This document shows, in pieces, positions 35,657-44,625 of a stretch of 64,000 nucleotides of DNA. The stretch covers positions 1,550,001-1,614,000 of the forward strand of contig NZ_CP054691.1 of the NCBI RefSeq assembly GCF_013348785.1, written 5' to 3'. Source of the stretch: Gordonia sp. X0973 (GTDB lineage Bacteria; Actinomycetota; Actinomycetes; Mycobacteriales; Mycobacteriaceae). The notes beneath the pieces are model-generated. The model saw only the letters and a program-made list of their open reading frames with translations, made no database searches and was not told the DNA's origin. Each line of letters opens with the position of its first letter. Within the stretch, counting starts at the first letter, position 1. Position numbers and translations under genes: made by a program.

Positions 35657-35681
35657 TGGTGCCCTCGGTGAGACTCGAACT
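35657..35681 (-). repeat. attR-like 25-bp repeat within the tRNA 3' end
   Basis: Last 25 bases of the tRNA gene on the minus strand (encoded CCA, discriminator A, acceptor 3' strand and part of the T arm), exactly duplicated at 33875-33899. It is the intact crossover site that preserves tRNA function. Confidence 0.85.
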
Positions 35682-35733
35682 CACACTGGACGGGTTTTGA
35701 ATCCGTTGCCTCTGCCAATTGGGCTACGAGGGC
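35657..35733 (-). tRNA. tRNA, probably Leu (anticodon CAA), short variable region
   Basis: A 77-nt cloverleaf with encoded CCA. The acceptor arm GCCCTCG/CGAGGGC is perfect and the T arm is GTGAG-TTCGAGT-CTCAC. The D arm is GCC/GGC with AATTGG in the loop, and the anticodon loop TTCAAAA places CAA at 34-36 (plus-strand 35697-35699), a Leu anticodon. The variable region has only about five bases, unlike canonical class II tRNA-Leu, and the anticodon stem has an A-C mismatch at the loop-closing pair. That it is a tRNA is near certain; the isotype is tentative. It serves as the att site of the island. Confidence 0.88.
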
Positions 35734-35826
35734 GTGGGATCCGAGTTTAGTAGATGATTCCCGCAGGGTGCCAACCGCTCCCGGTAGTGTCATCACCTAG
35801 CACCGCAGCCGAGGGAGAGGACACAC

Positions 35827-36417
35827 GTGGCCGACGACGATCGCCCGCCGGGCCGGGTTCTGGTCGCCGAGGATGACTCGCTGATCCGGATGGACCTGGT
35901 GGAGATGCTGCGCGAAGAGGGTTACGAGGTCGTCGGGGAGGCGCCCAACGGGCAGGTCGCCGTCGACCTCACCGAGAGCCTTTCGCCCGACTTGGTGATC
36001 ATGGATATCAAGATGCCGGTGCGCGACGGGATCGACGCGGCCACCGAGATCGCCGCGAAGCGCCTGGCCCCGGTCGTCATGCTCACCGCGTTCAGCCAGC
36101 GCGACTTCATCGAGAAGGCCCGCGACGCGGGCGCGATGGCCTACCTCGTCAAACCCTTCTCCAAGGCCGACCTGACGCCCGCGATCGAGGTCGCGGTCAG
36201 TCGCTATCGGGAGCTGCAGGCGCTGGAGGCCGAGGTCGAATCGGTCCAGGAGACCCTTGAGGCCCGCAAGCTGATCGACCGCGCCAAGGGGTTGCTGATG
36301 AGTCAGCACGCGATGACCGAGCCGGAGGCGTTCGCGTGGATCCAACGCGCGGCGATGGATCGGCGCACCACGATGAAGCAGGTGGCCGAGGTTGTCATCG
36401 AGAACGTCCAGTCGTAG
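35827..36417 (+). CDS. pdtaR: Two-component response regulator PdtaR with ANTAR RNA-binding domain
   Basis: A 196-residue regulator acting by transcription antitermination. The receiver domain (about 9-125) has the acidic pocket VAEDD, the phosphoacceptor Asp in LVIMDIKMP, Thr in VMLTAFS and Lys in YLVKPFSKAD. A coiled linker (ELQALEAEVESVQETLEARK) leads to the ANTAR domain (KLIDRAKGLLMSQHAMTEPE...DRRTTMKQVAE). The combination is that of M. tuberculosis Rv1626, partner of the histidine kinase PdtaS, which is encoded elsewhere. The GTG start follows GGGAGAGGA. Confidence 0.95.
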   Translation: MADDDRPPGRVLVAEDDSLIRMDLVEMLREEGYEVVGEAPNGQVAVDLTESLSPDLVIMDIKMPVRDGIDAATEIAAKRLAPVVMLTAFSQRDFIEKARDAGAMAYLVKPFSKADLTPAIEVAVSRYRELQALEAEVESVQETLEARKLIDRAKGLLMSQHAMTEPEAFAWIQRAAMDRRTTMKQVAEVVIENVQS

Positions 36418-36427
36418 CGGAGGACGC

Positions 36428-37705
36428 ATGGGTATTCGGCGGGTGTCGGCGGCCATCGGCGCAACGATCGTCAGCGCGGGGCTCGTCGCCGGGTGCGCGT
36501 CGTCGGAGGAACCGGCCACCCCGTCGGCGTATCAGTCCGGCGCCCCCTCGCCGGGTGCGCTCGCGGCACCGGTTACCTCGGCGGAGAAGACCCTCGACTT
36601 GACGATCACGGCACGCGGCCAGATCAACCTCGAGGGCCACCGCTTCGACGCCCCCGCGCCGACCGATCCGGCGAACCCCGCCGGCGCCGGCAACGCCAAG
36701 TGTCGGCGACTGACGATCGCGGTCACCGGCGACCTCTCGTCGAACGACGGTGTCGCCGGCGCGGCGATCGCCAACGGCGCGCAGCTGGCCGTCGACCAGC
36801 ACAACGCGGCGAACCGCGACTGCCCGCTCGTGCTCGCCCGCGTCGACTCCAAGGGCAACACCGTCACCGCCGCGGCACAGGCACGCAAACTCGTCGCGGA
36901 CAAGGACGTCATCGGCGTCGTCGGGCCGCTCACCTCGGCGGACGCGCTGGCCGCCGTTCCGATTCTGAACGAGGCGGGGATCCCCGTGCTGAGTCCGTCG
37001 GCGACCGCCCCCACGCTCACCGATCGGCACTGGAAGTCCTTCTTCCGCGGCGTCAACAACGACGACGTCCAGGGCGAGGCGATCGCCGGGTACCTGACCG
37101 GAACCGCCGGTTGGAAGAAAGCGTGCGTCATCGCCGACGAGACCGACGGCGGCGCCGGGCTGGCGCGCGCGGTCACCCAGGGCCTCGGACCGGTGGCCGA
37201 CGCGTCCTGCAGTTCGAGCCTGCGACGCGGTGCCACCGACTTCGGTCCGAAACTCGACAGCATCACCAAGGCGGGTGCCGACGGGGTGTTCTTCGCCGGC
37301 TCGGCCGCCGACGCCGGACCGTTCGCGGCGGCATTGCGCCGCGCGGCGCCCGCGGTACGCATCGCCGCGGGCAGCGAGGCCAACAACGCGCGGTTCGTCG
37401 ACCTGGCCGGAGATGCAGCATCCGGCGCGAACCTGTCCTGCTCCTGCGCGCCCGACGCCGACCCCTTCACCGCGGCCTACACCGCCAAGTTCGGTGCGCC
37501 GCCCGCCCGGTACTCGCTGGAGGCCTACGACCTCGCGACCATCCTGATCCGCGGGATCGCCGCGAAGAAGCAGAACCGCGAGCAGCTGCGCGGCTACGTC
37601 GCCACGTACTCGGGAAACGGACTGTCGCGCCGCTACCAATGGGCGCCGACCGGCGATCTCATCGGCAACTCGGTGTGGCTCTACCGGGTCGTCGAGAAGC
37701 ACTAA
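36428..37705 (+). CDS. Branched-chain amino-acid-type ABC substrate-binding lipoprotein
   Basis: A 425-residue lipid-anchored binding protein with lipobox LVAGC (Cys23) and a Pro/Ala-rich spacer. The periplasmic-binding fold type I (LivJ/peripla_BP_6) starts near residue 95 (LTIAVTGDLSS) and includes NGAQLAVDQHNAA, VIGVVGPLTSADALAAVPILNEAGIPVLSPSA (read as two motifs), FFRGVNNDD and YSLEAYDLATILIRGI. Permease and ATPase partners are not adjacent, so it may be an orphan receptor or sensor. GGAGG lies 5 nt before the ATG, and pdtaR ends 10 nt upstream, so co-transcription is likely. Confidence 0.85.
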   Translation: MGIRRVSAAIGATIVSAGLVAGCASSEEPATPSAYQSGAPSPGALAAPVTSAEKTLDLTITARGQINLEGHRFDAPAPTDPANPAGAGNAKCRRLTIAVTGDLSSNDGVAGAAIANGAQLAVDQHNAANRDCPLVLARVDSKGNTVTAAAQARKLVADKDVIGVVGPLTSADALAAVPILNEAGIPVLSPSATAPTLTDRHWKSFFRGVNNDDVQGEAIAGYLTGTAGWKKACVIADETDGGAGLARAVTQGLGPVADASCSSSLRRGATDFGPKLDSITKAGADGVFFAGSAADAGPFAAALRRAAPAVRIAAGSEANNARFVDLAGDAASGANLSCSCAPDADPFTAAYTAKFGAPPARYSLEAYDLATILIRGIAAKKQNREQLRGYVATYSGNGLSRRYQWAPTGDLIGNSVWLYRVVEKH

Positions 37706-37737
37706 TCTCGTCACAGAACCGATCACGAGGGGATCGC

Positions 37738-38205
37738 ATGGGCTACATCGTCGACTTCACCGACGTCTCCACCGTCGGGCTCGAGTCTTCGCCGGTCGCG
37801 GAGGCGCTGGCCGGACTGCGCGCGAACGAGGCACGCTACCTCAAGAACAAGTACGACCACGATCTCGACCTCGATCCCGCCGACGAGGCGTCGGCGACGA
37901 TCGCCTGGATCGACGGTGTTCTCGGTGAGCGCGACATCGCGATTGCCTCACCCGCCTTGGAGGCCTCGGCCTTCGAGGTCGAGGGCATCCGGATGGCGTA
38001 CGTCTTCTATCGGAGCGGCTTGTCGATCAACGTGATGTACACCGTCGACGACCCGAAGAAGCGCGCCGTCGGCTTCAAGCTTTCGGAGGGGATGGACGTG
38101 CCCGCCGAACTCGCCGACAAGTTCAAATTCGCCCGGCAGCGCTCCAAGTTGGCGGGGACGATCCGCGGCTCCTACTTCACCATCAAGGAAGAACATCCCT
38201 GGTGA
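37738..38205 (+). CDS. Hypothetical 155-residue protein
   Basis: A cytosolic-looking protein with no signal or membrane segment and no family I recognise. It starts MGYIVDFTDVSTVGL, has a helical N-terminal half with a charged patch (LKNKYDHDLDLDPADEAS), then a strand-rich part (IRMAYVFYRSGLSINVMYTV) and a basic end (FARQRSKLAGTIRGSYF). GAGGGGATC precedes the ATG. It follows the binding-protein gene by 32 nt on the same strand and may be co-transcribed. Function unknown. Confidence 0.65.
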   Translation: MGYIVDFTDVSTVGLESSPVAEALAGLRANEARYLKNKYDHDLDLDPADEASATIAWIDGVLGERDIAIASPALEASAFEVEGIRMAYVFYRSGLSINVMYTVDDPKKRAVGFKLSEGMDVPAELADKFKFARQRSKLAGTIRGSYFTIKEEHPW

Positions 38206-38261
38206 CCGGTCGGGGTTCGCCCGGCGTCGATGACCCTCGGCCGGCCGTCGGTGCCCACCAC

Positions 38262-38267
38262 TAGACT
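38262..38267 (+). promoter_or_regulatory. -10 element, leaderless start of polA
   Basis: TAGACT ends 8 nt before the polA GTG at 38276, with no ribosome-binding site in between. This supports the GTG start and a leaderless mRNA. Confidence 0.55.
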
Positions 38268-38275
38268 TGCGCACT

Positions 38276-41029
38276 GTGAGCCCAGCGCAGAAGACCGCAC
38301 CGAAGAATGCCGCCGCGACCACCGGCGACGACCGACCGTTGCTCATGCTCCTCGACGGGCACTCGCTGGCCTATCGGGCGTTCTTCGCGCTGCCCGCGGA
38401 GAACTTCAAGACCGCGGGCGGGCAGACCACCAACGCCGTCTACGGCTTCACGTCGATGCTGATCAACCTGCTGCGCGACGAGGAGCCGACGCATATCGCC
38501 GCCGCCTTCGACGTGTCGCGGCAGACGTTCCGCTCGGAGCGGTACCCGGAGTACAAGGCGCAGCGCGACAAGTCTCCCGACGAGTTCCGCGGGCAGGTCG
38601 ATCTCACCAAAGAAGTCCTCGGCGCCCTGTCCATCCCGGTGTTCGCGGTGGAGAACTACGAGGCGGACGACGTCATCGCGACGTTGACCACCCAGGCCCG
38701 CGCGAAGGACTACCGGGTCCTGGTCGTGACGGGTGACCGGGACGCGTTGCAGCTCGTCGACCCGGACACCACCGTCCTCTACCCGAAGCGCGGCGTCTCC
38801 GAATTGACCCGGTTCACACCGGAGGAGGTGGAGGCCAAATACGGCCTCACGCCGCAGCAGTACCCGGACTACGCGGCACTGCGCGGCGACCCGTCGGACA
38901 ACCTGCCCGGCATCCCGGGCGTCGGAGAGAAGACCGCCGCGAAGTGGATCCGCGAATACGGCACATTGGCCGGCCTGGTCGACCACGTCGACGAGGTGCG
39001 CGGCAAAGTCGGTGACGCCCTGCGAACCCACCTCTCCTCGGTCCTGACGAATCGGGAGCTGACCGAGCTGGTGCGCGACGTCGACCTGCCGCTCGGCCCC
39101 GACGACCTCGCGCTGGCCGGCTGGGATCGCGAGCAGATCCACAAGTTGTTCGACGACCTCGAGTTCCGCGTGCTGCGCGACCGCCTCTTCTCCACCCTGT
39201 CCTCGCCGGAACCCGAGGCCGAATCCGGCTTCGACGTCGACGGGGAGGTCCTTGCGCCCGGCGGAGTACGCGCCTGGCTGGACGCGCACGCGCGCACCGG
39301 GCGCAGCGGCGTCATGGTCAGCGGTCCGCAGCGGGTCGTCGACTCCGACGTCGACGCCGTGGCGATCGCCGCCGCCGACGAGGCGTGCGCCTTCGTCGAT
39401 CCGACGACGCTGACCCCCGACGACGAGGAGGCGCTCGGCGACTGGTTCGCCGACCCGTCCGCGGACAAGGCCCTCCACGAGGCGAAATGGGCCTTCCACG
39501 CGCTGCGCGGGCGCGGTTGGAAGCTGGCCGGGGTCAGCAGCGACACCGCGCTGGCCGCCTACCTCGCGCGGCCGGGGCAGCGGAGCTTCAACCTCGACGA
39601 CCTCGCCGTGCGCTACCTGCGCCGCGAACTGCGCGTCGACACGACCGCGCCCGACGACGGCCAGCTCTCGCTGCTCGACGGCGACGACGAGAACGACGCG
39701 AAGCGCGCCGACGAACTGATGCTGTCCGCCCGCGCGGTCGCCGAACTCGCGACGGCCTTCGACGAGGAGTTGGAGCGCCTGTCTGTGCGTGACCTGCTCG
39801 CCGACGTGGAGCTGCCGCTGCTATTCGTCCTCGCCGACCTCGAGGCCACCGGTATCAGCGTCGACACCGACTACCTCTCGACCCTCGAGGAGGGGTTCGC
39901 CGAGCGGGTCCGCGCCGCCGCGGACGCCGCCTACGACGTGATCGGCGAGCAGGTGAACCTCGGCTCGCCCAAGCAGTTGCAGACCATCCTCTTCGACAAG
40001 CTCGAGATGCCGAAGACGAAGAAGACCAAGACCGGCTACACGACCGACGCCGACGCGCTGCAGAGCCTCTACGAGAAGACCGGACATCCCTTCCTCGAAC
40101 ACCTCCTGGACCACCGCGACGCCACGCGGCTGAAGGTCACCGTCGAGGGGTTGCTCAAGTCGGTGGCACCCGACGGCCGCATCCACACTACGTTCAACCA
40201 GACCGTCGCGGCCACCGGGCGACTCTCGTCGACCGACCCCAACCTGCAGAACATCCCGGTGCGCACCCCGGCCGGACGGCAGATCCGCAACGGGTTCATC
40301 GTCACCGAGGACATGGCAGGCGGCACCGACTTCGACTGCCTGATGACCGCCGACTACAGCCAGATCGAGATGCGGATCATGGCCCACCTGTCCGAGGACG
40401 AGGGGCTGATCGAGGCCTTCAACACCGGCGAGGACCTGCACAACTTCGTCGGGGCGCGCGCATTCGGCGTGCCGATCGACGGGGTGACAGCGGAGATGCG
40501 TCATCGGGTGAAGGCAATGTCGTACGGGTTGGCCTACGGGCTGTCCGCCTTCGGTCTGGCCGCGCAGCTGGGGATCTCCCGCGACGAGGCCAAGGAGCAG
40601 ATGGAGGCGTACTTCGCGCGGTTCGGCGGGGTGCGCGACTACCTGCACAACGTCGTCGACGTGGCGAGGCGCAACGAGTACACGGCCACCGTGTACGGCC
40701 GGCGCCGCTACCTGCCCGACCTCAACAGCGACAACTGGCAGCGGCGTCAGGCCGCCGAGCGGATGGCTCTCAACGCCCCCATCCAGGGCAGCGCCGCCGA
40801 CATCATCAAGGTCGCGATGATCAACGTGCACCGGCGCCTGGGTGCCGACGGGCTGCGCAGCCGCATGCTGCTGCAGGTCCACGACGAGCTGGTGCTCGAG
40901 GTGGCGCACGGGGAGCGGGAGGCCGTGGAGGCGCTGGTGCGCGAGGAGATGGGCGGGGCGATCAGCCTGTCGGTGCCGCTGGACGTGTCGATCGGCTACG
41001 GCCGCTCCTGGGACGACGCGGCGCACTGA
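38276..41029 (+). CDS. polA: DNA polymerase I
   Basis: A 917-residue repair and replication polymerase. The 5'-3' nuclease domain (about 20-310) starts LLMLLDGHSLAYRAFFALP and has VTGDRDALQLVD and GDPSDNLPGIPGVGEKTA. The middle domain (about 320-520) corresponds to the proofreading exonuclease fold, but the DEDD residues are not evident, as in mycobacterial PolA. The polymerase domain has motif A TADYSQIEMRIMAHLS, the O-helix RHRVKAMSYGLAYG and motif C LQVHDELVLEV. GTG at 38276 is preferred over an in-frame TTG at 38267. The stop overlaps the next ATG (TGATG), linking it to an ABC transporter operon. Confidence 0.97.
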   Translation: MSPAQKTAPKNAAATTGDDRPLLMLLDGHSLAYRAFFALPAENFKTAGGQTTNAVYGFTSMLINLLRDEEPTHIAAAFDVSRQTFRSERYPEYKAQRDKSPDEFRGQVDLTKEVLGALSIPVFAVENYEADDVIATLTTQARAKDYRVLVVTGDRDALQLVDPDTTVLYPKRGVSELTRFTPEEVEAKYGLTPQQYPDYAALRGDPSDNLPGIPGVGEKTAAKWIREYGTLAGLVDHVDEVRGKVGDALRTHLSSVLTNRELTELVRDVDLPLGPDDLALAGWDREQIHKLFDDLEFRVLRDRLFSTLSSPEPEAESGFDVDGEVLAPGGVRAWLDAHARTGRSGVMVSGPQRVVDSDVDAVAIAAADEACAFVDPTTLTPDDEEALGDWFADPSADKALHEAKWAFHALRGRGWKLAGVSSDTALAAYLARPGQRSFNLDDLAVRYLRRELRVDTTAPDDGQLSLLDGDDENDAKRADELMLSARAVAELATAFDEELERLSVRDLLADVELPLLFVLADLEATGISVDTDYLSTLEEGFAERVRAAADAAYDVIGEQVNLGSPKQLQTILFDKLEMPKTKKTKTGYTTDADALQSLYEKTGHPFLEHLLDHRDATRLKVTVEGLLKSVAPDGRIHTTFNQTVAATGRLSSTDPNLQNIPVRTPAGRQIRNGFIVTEDMAGGTDFDCLMTADYSQIEMRIMAHLSEDEGLIEAFNTGEDLHNFVGARAFGVPIDGVTAEMRHRVKAMSYGLAYGLSAFGLAAQLGISRDEAKEQMEAYFARFGGVRDYLHNVVDVARRNEYTATVYGRRRYLPDLNSDNWQRRQAAERMALNAPIQGSAADIIKVAMINVHRRLGADGLRSRMLLQVHDELVLEVAHGEREAVEALVREEMGGAISLSVPLDVSIGYGRSWDDAAH

Positions 41030-41913
41030 TGACCACCCGTCGAGTCGTCGGGATCGCCGCGGCGGCGGTGCTCATGTTCGTCGGCGGGTGTACCAACGAC
41101 GAGTCTGCGCTGGACACCAAGCCGATCACCGTGCCGGTCTCGGTGCAACCGGACATCGCCGCACTCGTCCCGTCTTCGATCCGCGATGGCGGAGTGCTGA
41201 TCGTCGGGACGAATGTGCCGTATCAGCCGAACGAGTTCAAGAACCGCAACGGCGAGATCATCGGCTACGACATCGACGTGACCCGCGCCCTGGCCCAGGT
41301 ACTCGGCCTGCGGGTGCGCTTCGTCGAATCCGAGTTCGCCAAGATCATCCCGGCCATCCAGGCGGGCACCTTCCACATGGGGATCTCGGCGTTCACCGAC
41401 ACCGTCGAACGGCAGAAGCAAGTCGATTTCGTCGACTACTTCACCGCCGGCATCCGATGGGCGCGCCGCACCGGCACCGACATCACACCGGAAACCGCAT
41501 GCGGCCACCGCGTCTCGGTGAAGGCGGCGACGGTGCAGTTCACCGAAGAGGTACCCGCGAAGTCGGCGGCCTGCGTCAAGCGCGGCGAGAAGCCGATCCG
41601 CATGGTGAAGTTCGAGAACCAGGACGCGACGGTCAACGCGGTGCTGCTGGGGCAGGCCGACGCGCTGTCGGCCGACTCCCCGGTCACCGAGTACGCGGTG
41701 AAGAAGACCGACGGGCAATTGGAGACGGTCGGGCCGACCTTCGACTCGGCGCCCTACGGAATGCCCGTCGCCAAGGGCTCGGCGCTGGGTCCCGCGCTGC
41801 GCGACGCCCTGCAGTACCTCATCGATCACGGCTACTACGGGAGGATCTCCCACCATTGGGGTGTCGCTGCTGGAATGATTCACACGTCGGTGATCAACGG
41901 CGCGAAGGAGTAG
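41029..41913 (+). CDS. Polar amino-acid ABC transporter, substrate-binding lipoprotein
   Basis: A 294-residue family 3 solute-binding lipoprotein with lipobox VGGC (Cys21). Conserved features are [61 protein letters not shown] and the late hinge [13 protein letters not shown]. These proteins usually deliver Gln, Glu, Arg or cystine. The mature protein has a Cys pair (TACGHR and AACVKRG). Its ATG overlaps the polA stop by one base. The permease and ATPase follow directly in one operon. Confidence 0.9.
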   Translation: MTTRRVVGIAAAAVLMFVGGCTNDESALDTKPITVPVSVQPDIAALVPSSIRDGGVLIVGTNVPYQPNEFKNRNGEIIGYDIDVTRALAQVLGLRVRFVESEFAKIIPAIQAGTFHMGISAFTDTVERQKQVDFVDYFTAGIRWARRTGTDITPETACGHRVSVKAATVQFTEEVPAKSAACVKRGEKPIRMVKFENQDATVNAVLLGQADALSADSPVTEYAVKKTDGQLETVGPTFDSAPYGMPVAKGSALGPALRDALQYLIDHGYYGRISHHWGVAAGMIHTSVINGAKE

Positions 41914-41918
41914 GACTG

Positions 41919-42770
41919 GTGGCGCACCCCGCCGAACAGGACGCCCAGATCGAAGCGGTGCCGCTGCGCCACCCCGGGCAGTGGCTGGCGGCCGCGGTCG
42001 TGCTGGTCCTCGCCGGGCTCTTCGTCTACGGCGCGGCCACCAACCCCGCATACCGTTGGTCCACGTACGCGGACTACCTCTTCGACACCCGGGTGTTGGC
42101 CGGCGTCGGCTACACGCTGGCGCTGACGGTGCTGGCAATGCTGATCGCGGTCGTGTTGGGAGTCGTGCTGGCGGTGATGCGCCTGACCGACAACCCGGTG
42201 CTGCGCTACTGCGCGTGGGTCTACCTGTGGATCTTCCGCGGTACACCGGTGTACGTGCAGCTGGTGTTCTGGGGGCTGTTCGGCTCGATCTACAAGCACA
42301 TCGACCTCGGCATCCCCTTCGTCGCCGAGTTCGCGCACATCAACATCCAGACGCTCAACGCCGCCTTCTTCTTCGCGGTCATCGGGCTGGGCCTCAACGA
42401 GGCCGCCTACATGGCGGAGATCGTGCGCGCCGGGATCAACTCGGTCGGACCGGGGCAGACCGAGGCTTCCACCGCCCTGGGCATGTCGTGGGCGCAGACC
42501 ATGCGACGGACCGTGCTGCCGCAGGCGATGCGCGTGATCATCCCGCCCACCGGCAACGAGCTGATCAGCATGCTCAAGACCACCAGCCTCGTGGCGGCCG
42601 TGCCGTTCAGCCTCGAGTTGTACGGCCGCACCACCGACATCTCCGGCGTCAACTTCCAGCCGATCCCCATGCTGCTGGTGGCGTCGACCTGGTATCTCGC
42701 GGTAACCAGCGTGCTGATGGTTGGGCAGCACTTCGTGGAGAAGCACTTCAGCAGGGGAGAGCGCTCATGA
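41919..42770 (+). CDS. Amino-acid ABC transporter permease (HisM/GlnP-like)
   Basis: A 283-residue inner-membrane permease with a hydrophobic helix near residues 20-40 and a BPD_transp_1 core. Diagnostic are [55 protein letters not shown] and the EAA loop [20 protein letters not shown]. It starts with GTG at 41919, 8 nt after the AAGGAG that overlaps the binding-protein stop. Its end overlaps the ATPase ATG (ATGA), so the three components are coupled. Confidence 0.92.
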   Translation: MAHPAEQDAQIEAVPLRHPGQWLAAAVVLVLAGLFVYGAATNPAYRWSTYADYLFDTRVLAGVGYTLALTVLAMLIAVVLGVVLAVMRLTDNPVLRYCAWVYLWIFRGTPVYVQLVFWGLFGSIYKHIDLGIPFVAEFAHINIQTLNAAFFFAVIGLGLNEAAYMAEIVRAGINSVGPGQTEASTALGMSWAQTMRRTVLPQAMRVIIPPTGNELISMLKTTSLVAAVPFSLELYGRTTDISGVNFQPIPMLLVASTWYLAVTSVLMVGQHFVEKHFSRGERS

Positions 42771-43528
42771 CGCCGATGGTCTCGGCGCAGTCGGTGGGGA
42801 AGTCGTTTGGGTCGCTGCGCGTTCTCAACGGGGTATCGCTCGACGTCGCGCGCGGTGAGGTCGCCTGCGTCATCGGCCCGTCGGGATCGGGCAAGTCGAC
42901 GTTTCTGCGGTGCGTCAACCACCTCGATCGGATCAACTCCGGGCGGCTCTACGTCGACGGGGAGCTGATGGGATACCGCGAGCGGGGCGACAAACTGTAC
43001 GAGCTGAGCCCGAAACAGGCCGCCAAACAGCGCCGGGACATCGGCATGGTGTTCCAGCACTTCAACCTGTTCGGCCACCGGACCGCGCTGGAGAACGTGA
43101 TCGAGGCGCCGATCCAGGTGAAGGGGAAGTCGCGCGACGAGGCGGTGGCGCAGGCGTACGAGCTCCTCGACCAGGTCGGGCTGGCCGATCGTGCCGATCA
43201 CTATCCGGCCGAGCTGTCCGGTGGACAGCAGCAACGCGTCGCGATCGCCCGGGCACTGGCGATGGAGCCCAAGCTCATGTTGTTCGACGAGCCGACGTCG
43301 GCGCTGGACCCCGAACTCGTCGGCGACGTGCTCGCCGTGATGCGGGGTTTGGCCGACGCGGGAATGACGATGCTCGTCGTCACCCACGAGATGGGCTTCG
43401 CGCGGGAGGTCGCCGACCAGCTGATCTTCATGGACGCCGGCGTCGTGCTGGAGAGCGGCGATCCGCGGAAGATGCTGGCCGATCCGCGGCATGAGCGGAC
43501 CCGTGCGTTCCTGGCGAAGCTGCTGTGA
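42767..43528 (+). CDS. Amino-acid ABC transporter ATPase (GlnQ-like)
   Basis: A 253-residue ATP-binding subunit with Walker [20 protein letters not shown]-loop [11 protein letters not shown], signature [18 protein letters not shown], Walker [15 protein letters not shown] and H-loop [12 protein letters not shown]. The FNLFxH and [12 protein letters not shown] features are typical of the polar amino-acid group. Overlaps by four bases with the permease gene before it (ATGA) and with the dehydrogenase gene after it (GTGA). Confidence 0.95.
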   Translation: MTPMVSAQSVGKSFGSLRVLNGVSLDVARGEVACVIGPSGSGKSTFLRCVNHLDRINSGRLYVDGELMGYRERGDKLYELSPKQAAKQRRDIGMVFQHFNLFGHRTALENVIEAPIQVKGKSRDEAVAQAYELLDQVGLADRADHYPAELSGGQQQRVAIARALAMEPKLMLFDEPTSALDPELVGDVLAVMRGLADAGMTMLVVTHEMGFAREVADQLIFMDAGVVLESGDPRKMLADPRHERTRAFLAKLL

Positions 43529-44610
43529 ACGGGCAGTTGCGCGTCGGGGTGATCGACGGCGACGGCATCGGACCCGAGATCGTCCCGGTCGTCCGCGAGA
43601 TCGCCGACGCGGCGGTGCGCGGAGCCGGGTTGACCGTCGAGTGGGTCCCACTGGCGATGGGGCTCTCGGCCATCGAATCCGACGGCGATCCGCTGCCCGC
43701 CGCGACGCTTGACGCACTCGACGGACTGGACTGCTGGATCCTGGGGCCGCACGACTCGGCCGGCTACCCGGATCGGTTCCGGGGCAGCCTCACTCCGGGT
43801 GCGGTGATCCGCAAGCGGTACGGGCTCTACGCCAACCTGCGGCCCGCCCGGGCCTATCCCGGCGTCGCGGCCGTCCGCCCCGACATCGATCTGCTGATCG
43901 CACGGGAGAACAGCGAGGGGCTCTACGCCGACCGCAACATGGCGCTCGGCTCCGGCGAATTCATGCCGACGCCCGACGTCGCACTCGCCGTCGGCGTGAT
44001 CACCCGGGCCGCCTCGCAGCGCATCGCGCGGGTCGCGTTCGAGCATGCCCGCCGTCGGCGCAACCACGTCACCGTCGTACACAAGGCCAACGTCCTCACC
44101 ATGACCACCGGACTGTTCCGCGACGCCTGCCTGGCGGTGGCGCGCGACTACCCCGAGGTGACCGTCGACGAGCAGCACGTCGACGCCATGGCTGCATTGC
44201 TGGTGCGCCGTCCCGGCGACTTCGACGTCATCGTCACCGAGAACCTCTTCGGCGACATCCTGTCCGACCTCACCGCGGAGCTGGCCGGATCACTCGGCCT
44301 CGCGGCCTCCATCAACGCCTCCGACGAGAAGGCCATGGCCCAGGCGGGGCATGGCGCCGCACCGGATATCGCCGGGCAGGACAGGGCCAATCCGGTGGCA
44401 CTCGTCGAATCGACGGCGATGCTGCTCGACTGGTGGTCGGTCCGCGGACACGACGATCGGGGTGCCGCGGCCGCCTCGGCGATCCGGGCCGCCCTGTCGG
44501 AGACGTTGGCGGCGGGGGAGGCCACCGCCGACCTCGGCGGCAGCATGGGAACCGCGGAGTTCGGCGCCGCCGTGCTGGGCCGCATCAGCGGCCAGCGGAT
44601 CACCGGATAG
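43525..44610 (+). CDS. Isocitrate/isopropylmalate dehydrogenase family protein
   Basis: A 361-residue NAD(P)-dependent beta-decarboxylating dehydrogenase. Motifs: [13 protein letters not shown] at the N-terminus, [19 protein letters not shown] (substrate helix, closest to the isopropylmalate type), [30 protein letters not shown], the metal Asp residues in [19 protein letters not shown], and [15 protein letters not shown] (adenosine loop). It could be a 3-isopropylmalate, malate/tartrate or homoisocitrate-type enzyme. Its GTG overlaps the ATPase stop, so the enzyme is co-translated with an amino-acid importer, an unusual pairing that suggests it acts on the imported compound or a derivative. 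Confidence 0.88.
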   Translation: MNGQLRVGVIDGDGIGPEIVPVVREIADAAVRGAGLTVEWVPLAMGLSAIESDGDPLPAATLDALDGLDCWILGPHDSAGYPDRFRGSLTPGAVIRKRYGLYANLRPARAYPGVAAVRPDIDLLIARENSEGLYADRNMALGSGEFMPTPDVALAVGVITRAASQRIARVAFEHARRRRNHVTVVHKANVLTMTTGLFRDACLAVARDYPEVTVDEQHVDAMAALLVRRPGDFDVIVTENLFGDILSDLTAELAGSLGLAASINASDEKAMAQAGHGAAPDIAGQDRANPVALVESTAMLLDWWSVRGHDDRGAAAASAIRAALSETLAAGEATADLGGSMGTAEFGAAVLGRISGQRITG

Positions 44611-44625
44611 GTCCGCCGCGACCGA

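Larger units (their letters stand above)
33875..35681. mobile_element. Remnant of a tRNA-integrated element (prophage/ICE-like)
   Basis: About 1.8 kb bounded by 25-bp direct repeats of a tRNA 3' end. Inside are possible integrase arm sites (33972-33999), a lower-GC membrane protein gene between two matching hairpins, a small ORF, and a truncated tyrosine recombinase whose catalytic C-terminus ends 46 nt from the tRNA. In intact elements the integrase sits next to the restored tRNA, as here. The small size and the broken integrase indicate extensive deletion, so the element should no longer move on its own. Confidence 0.82.
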
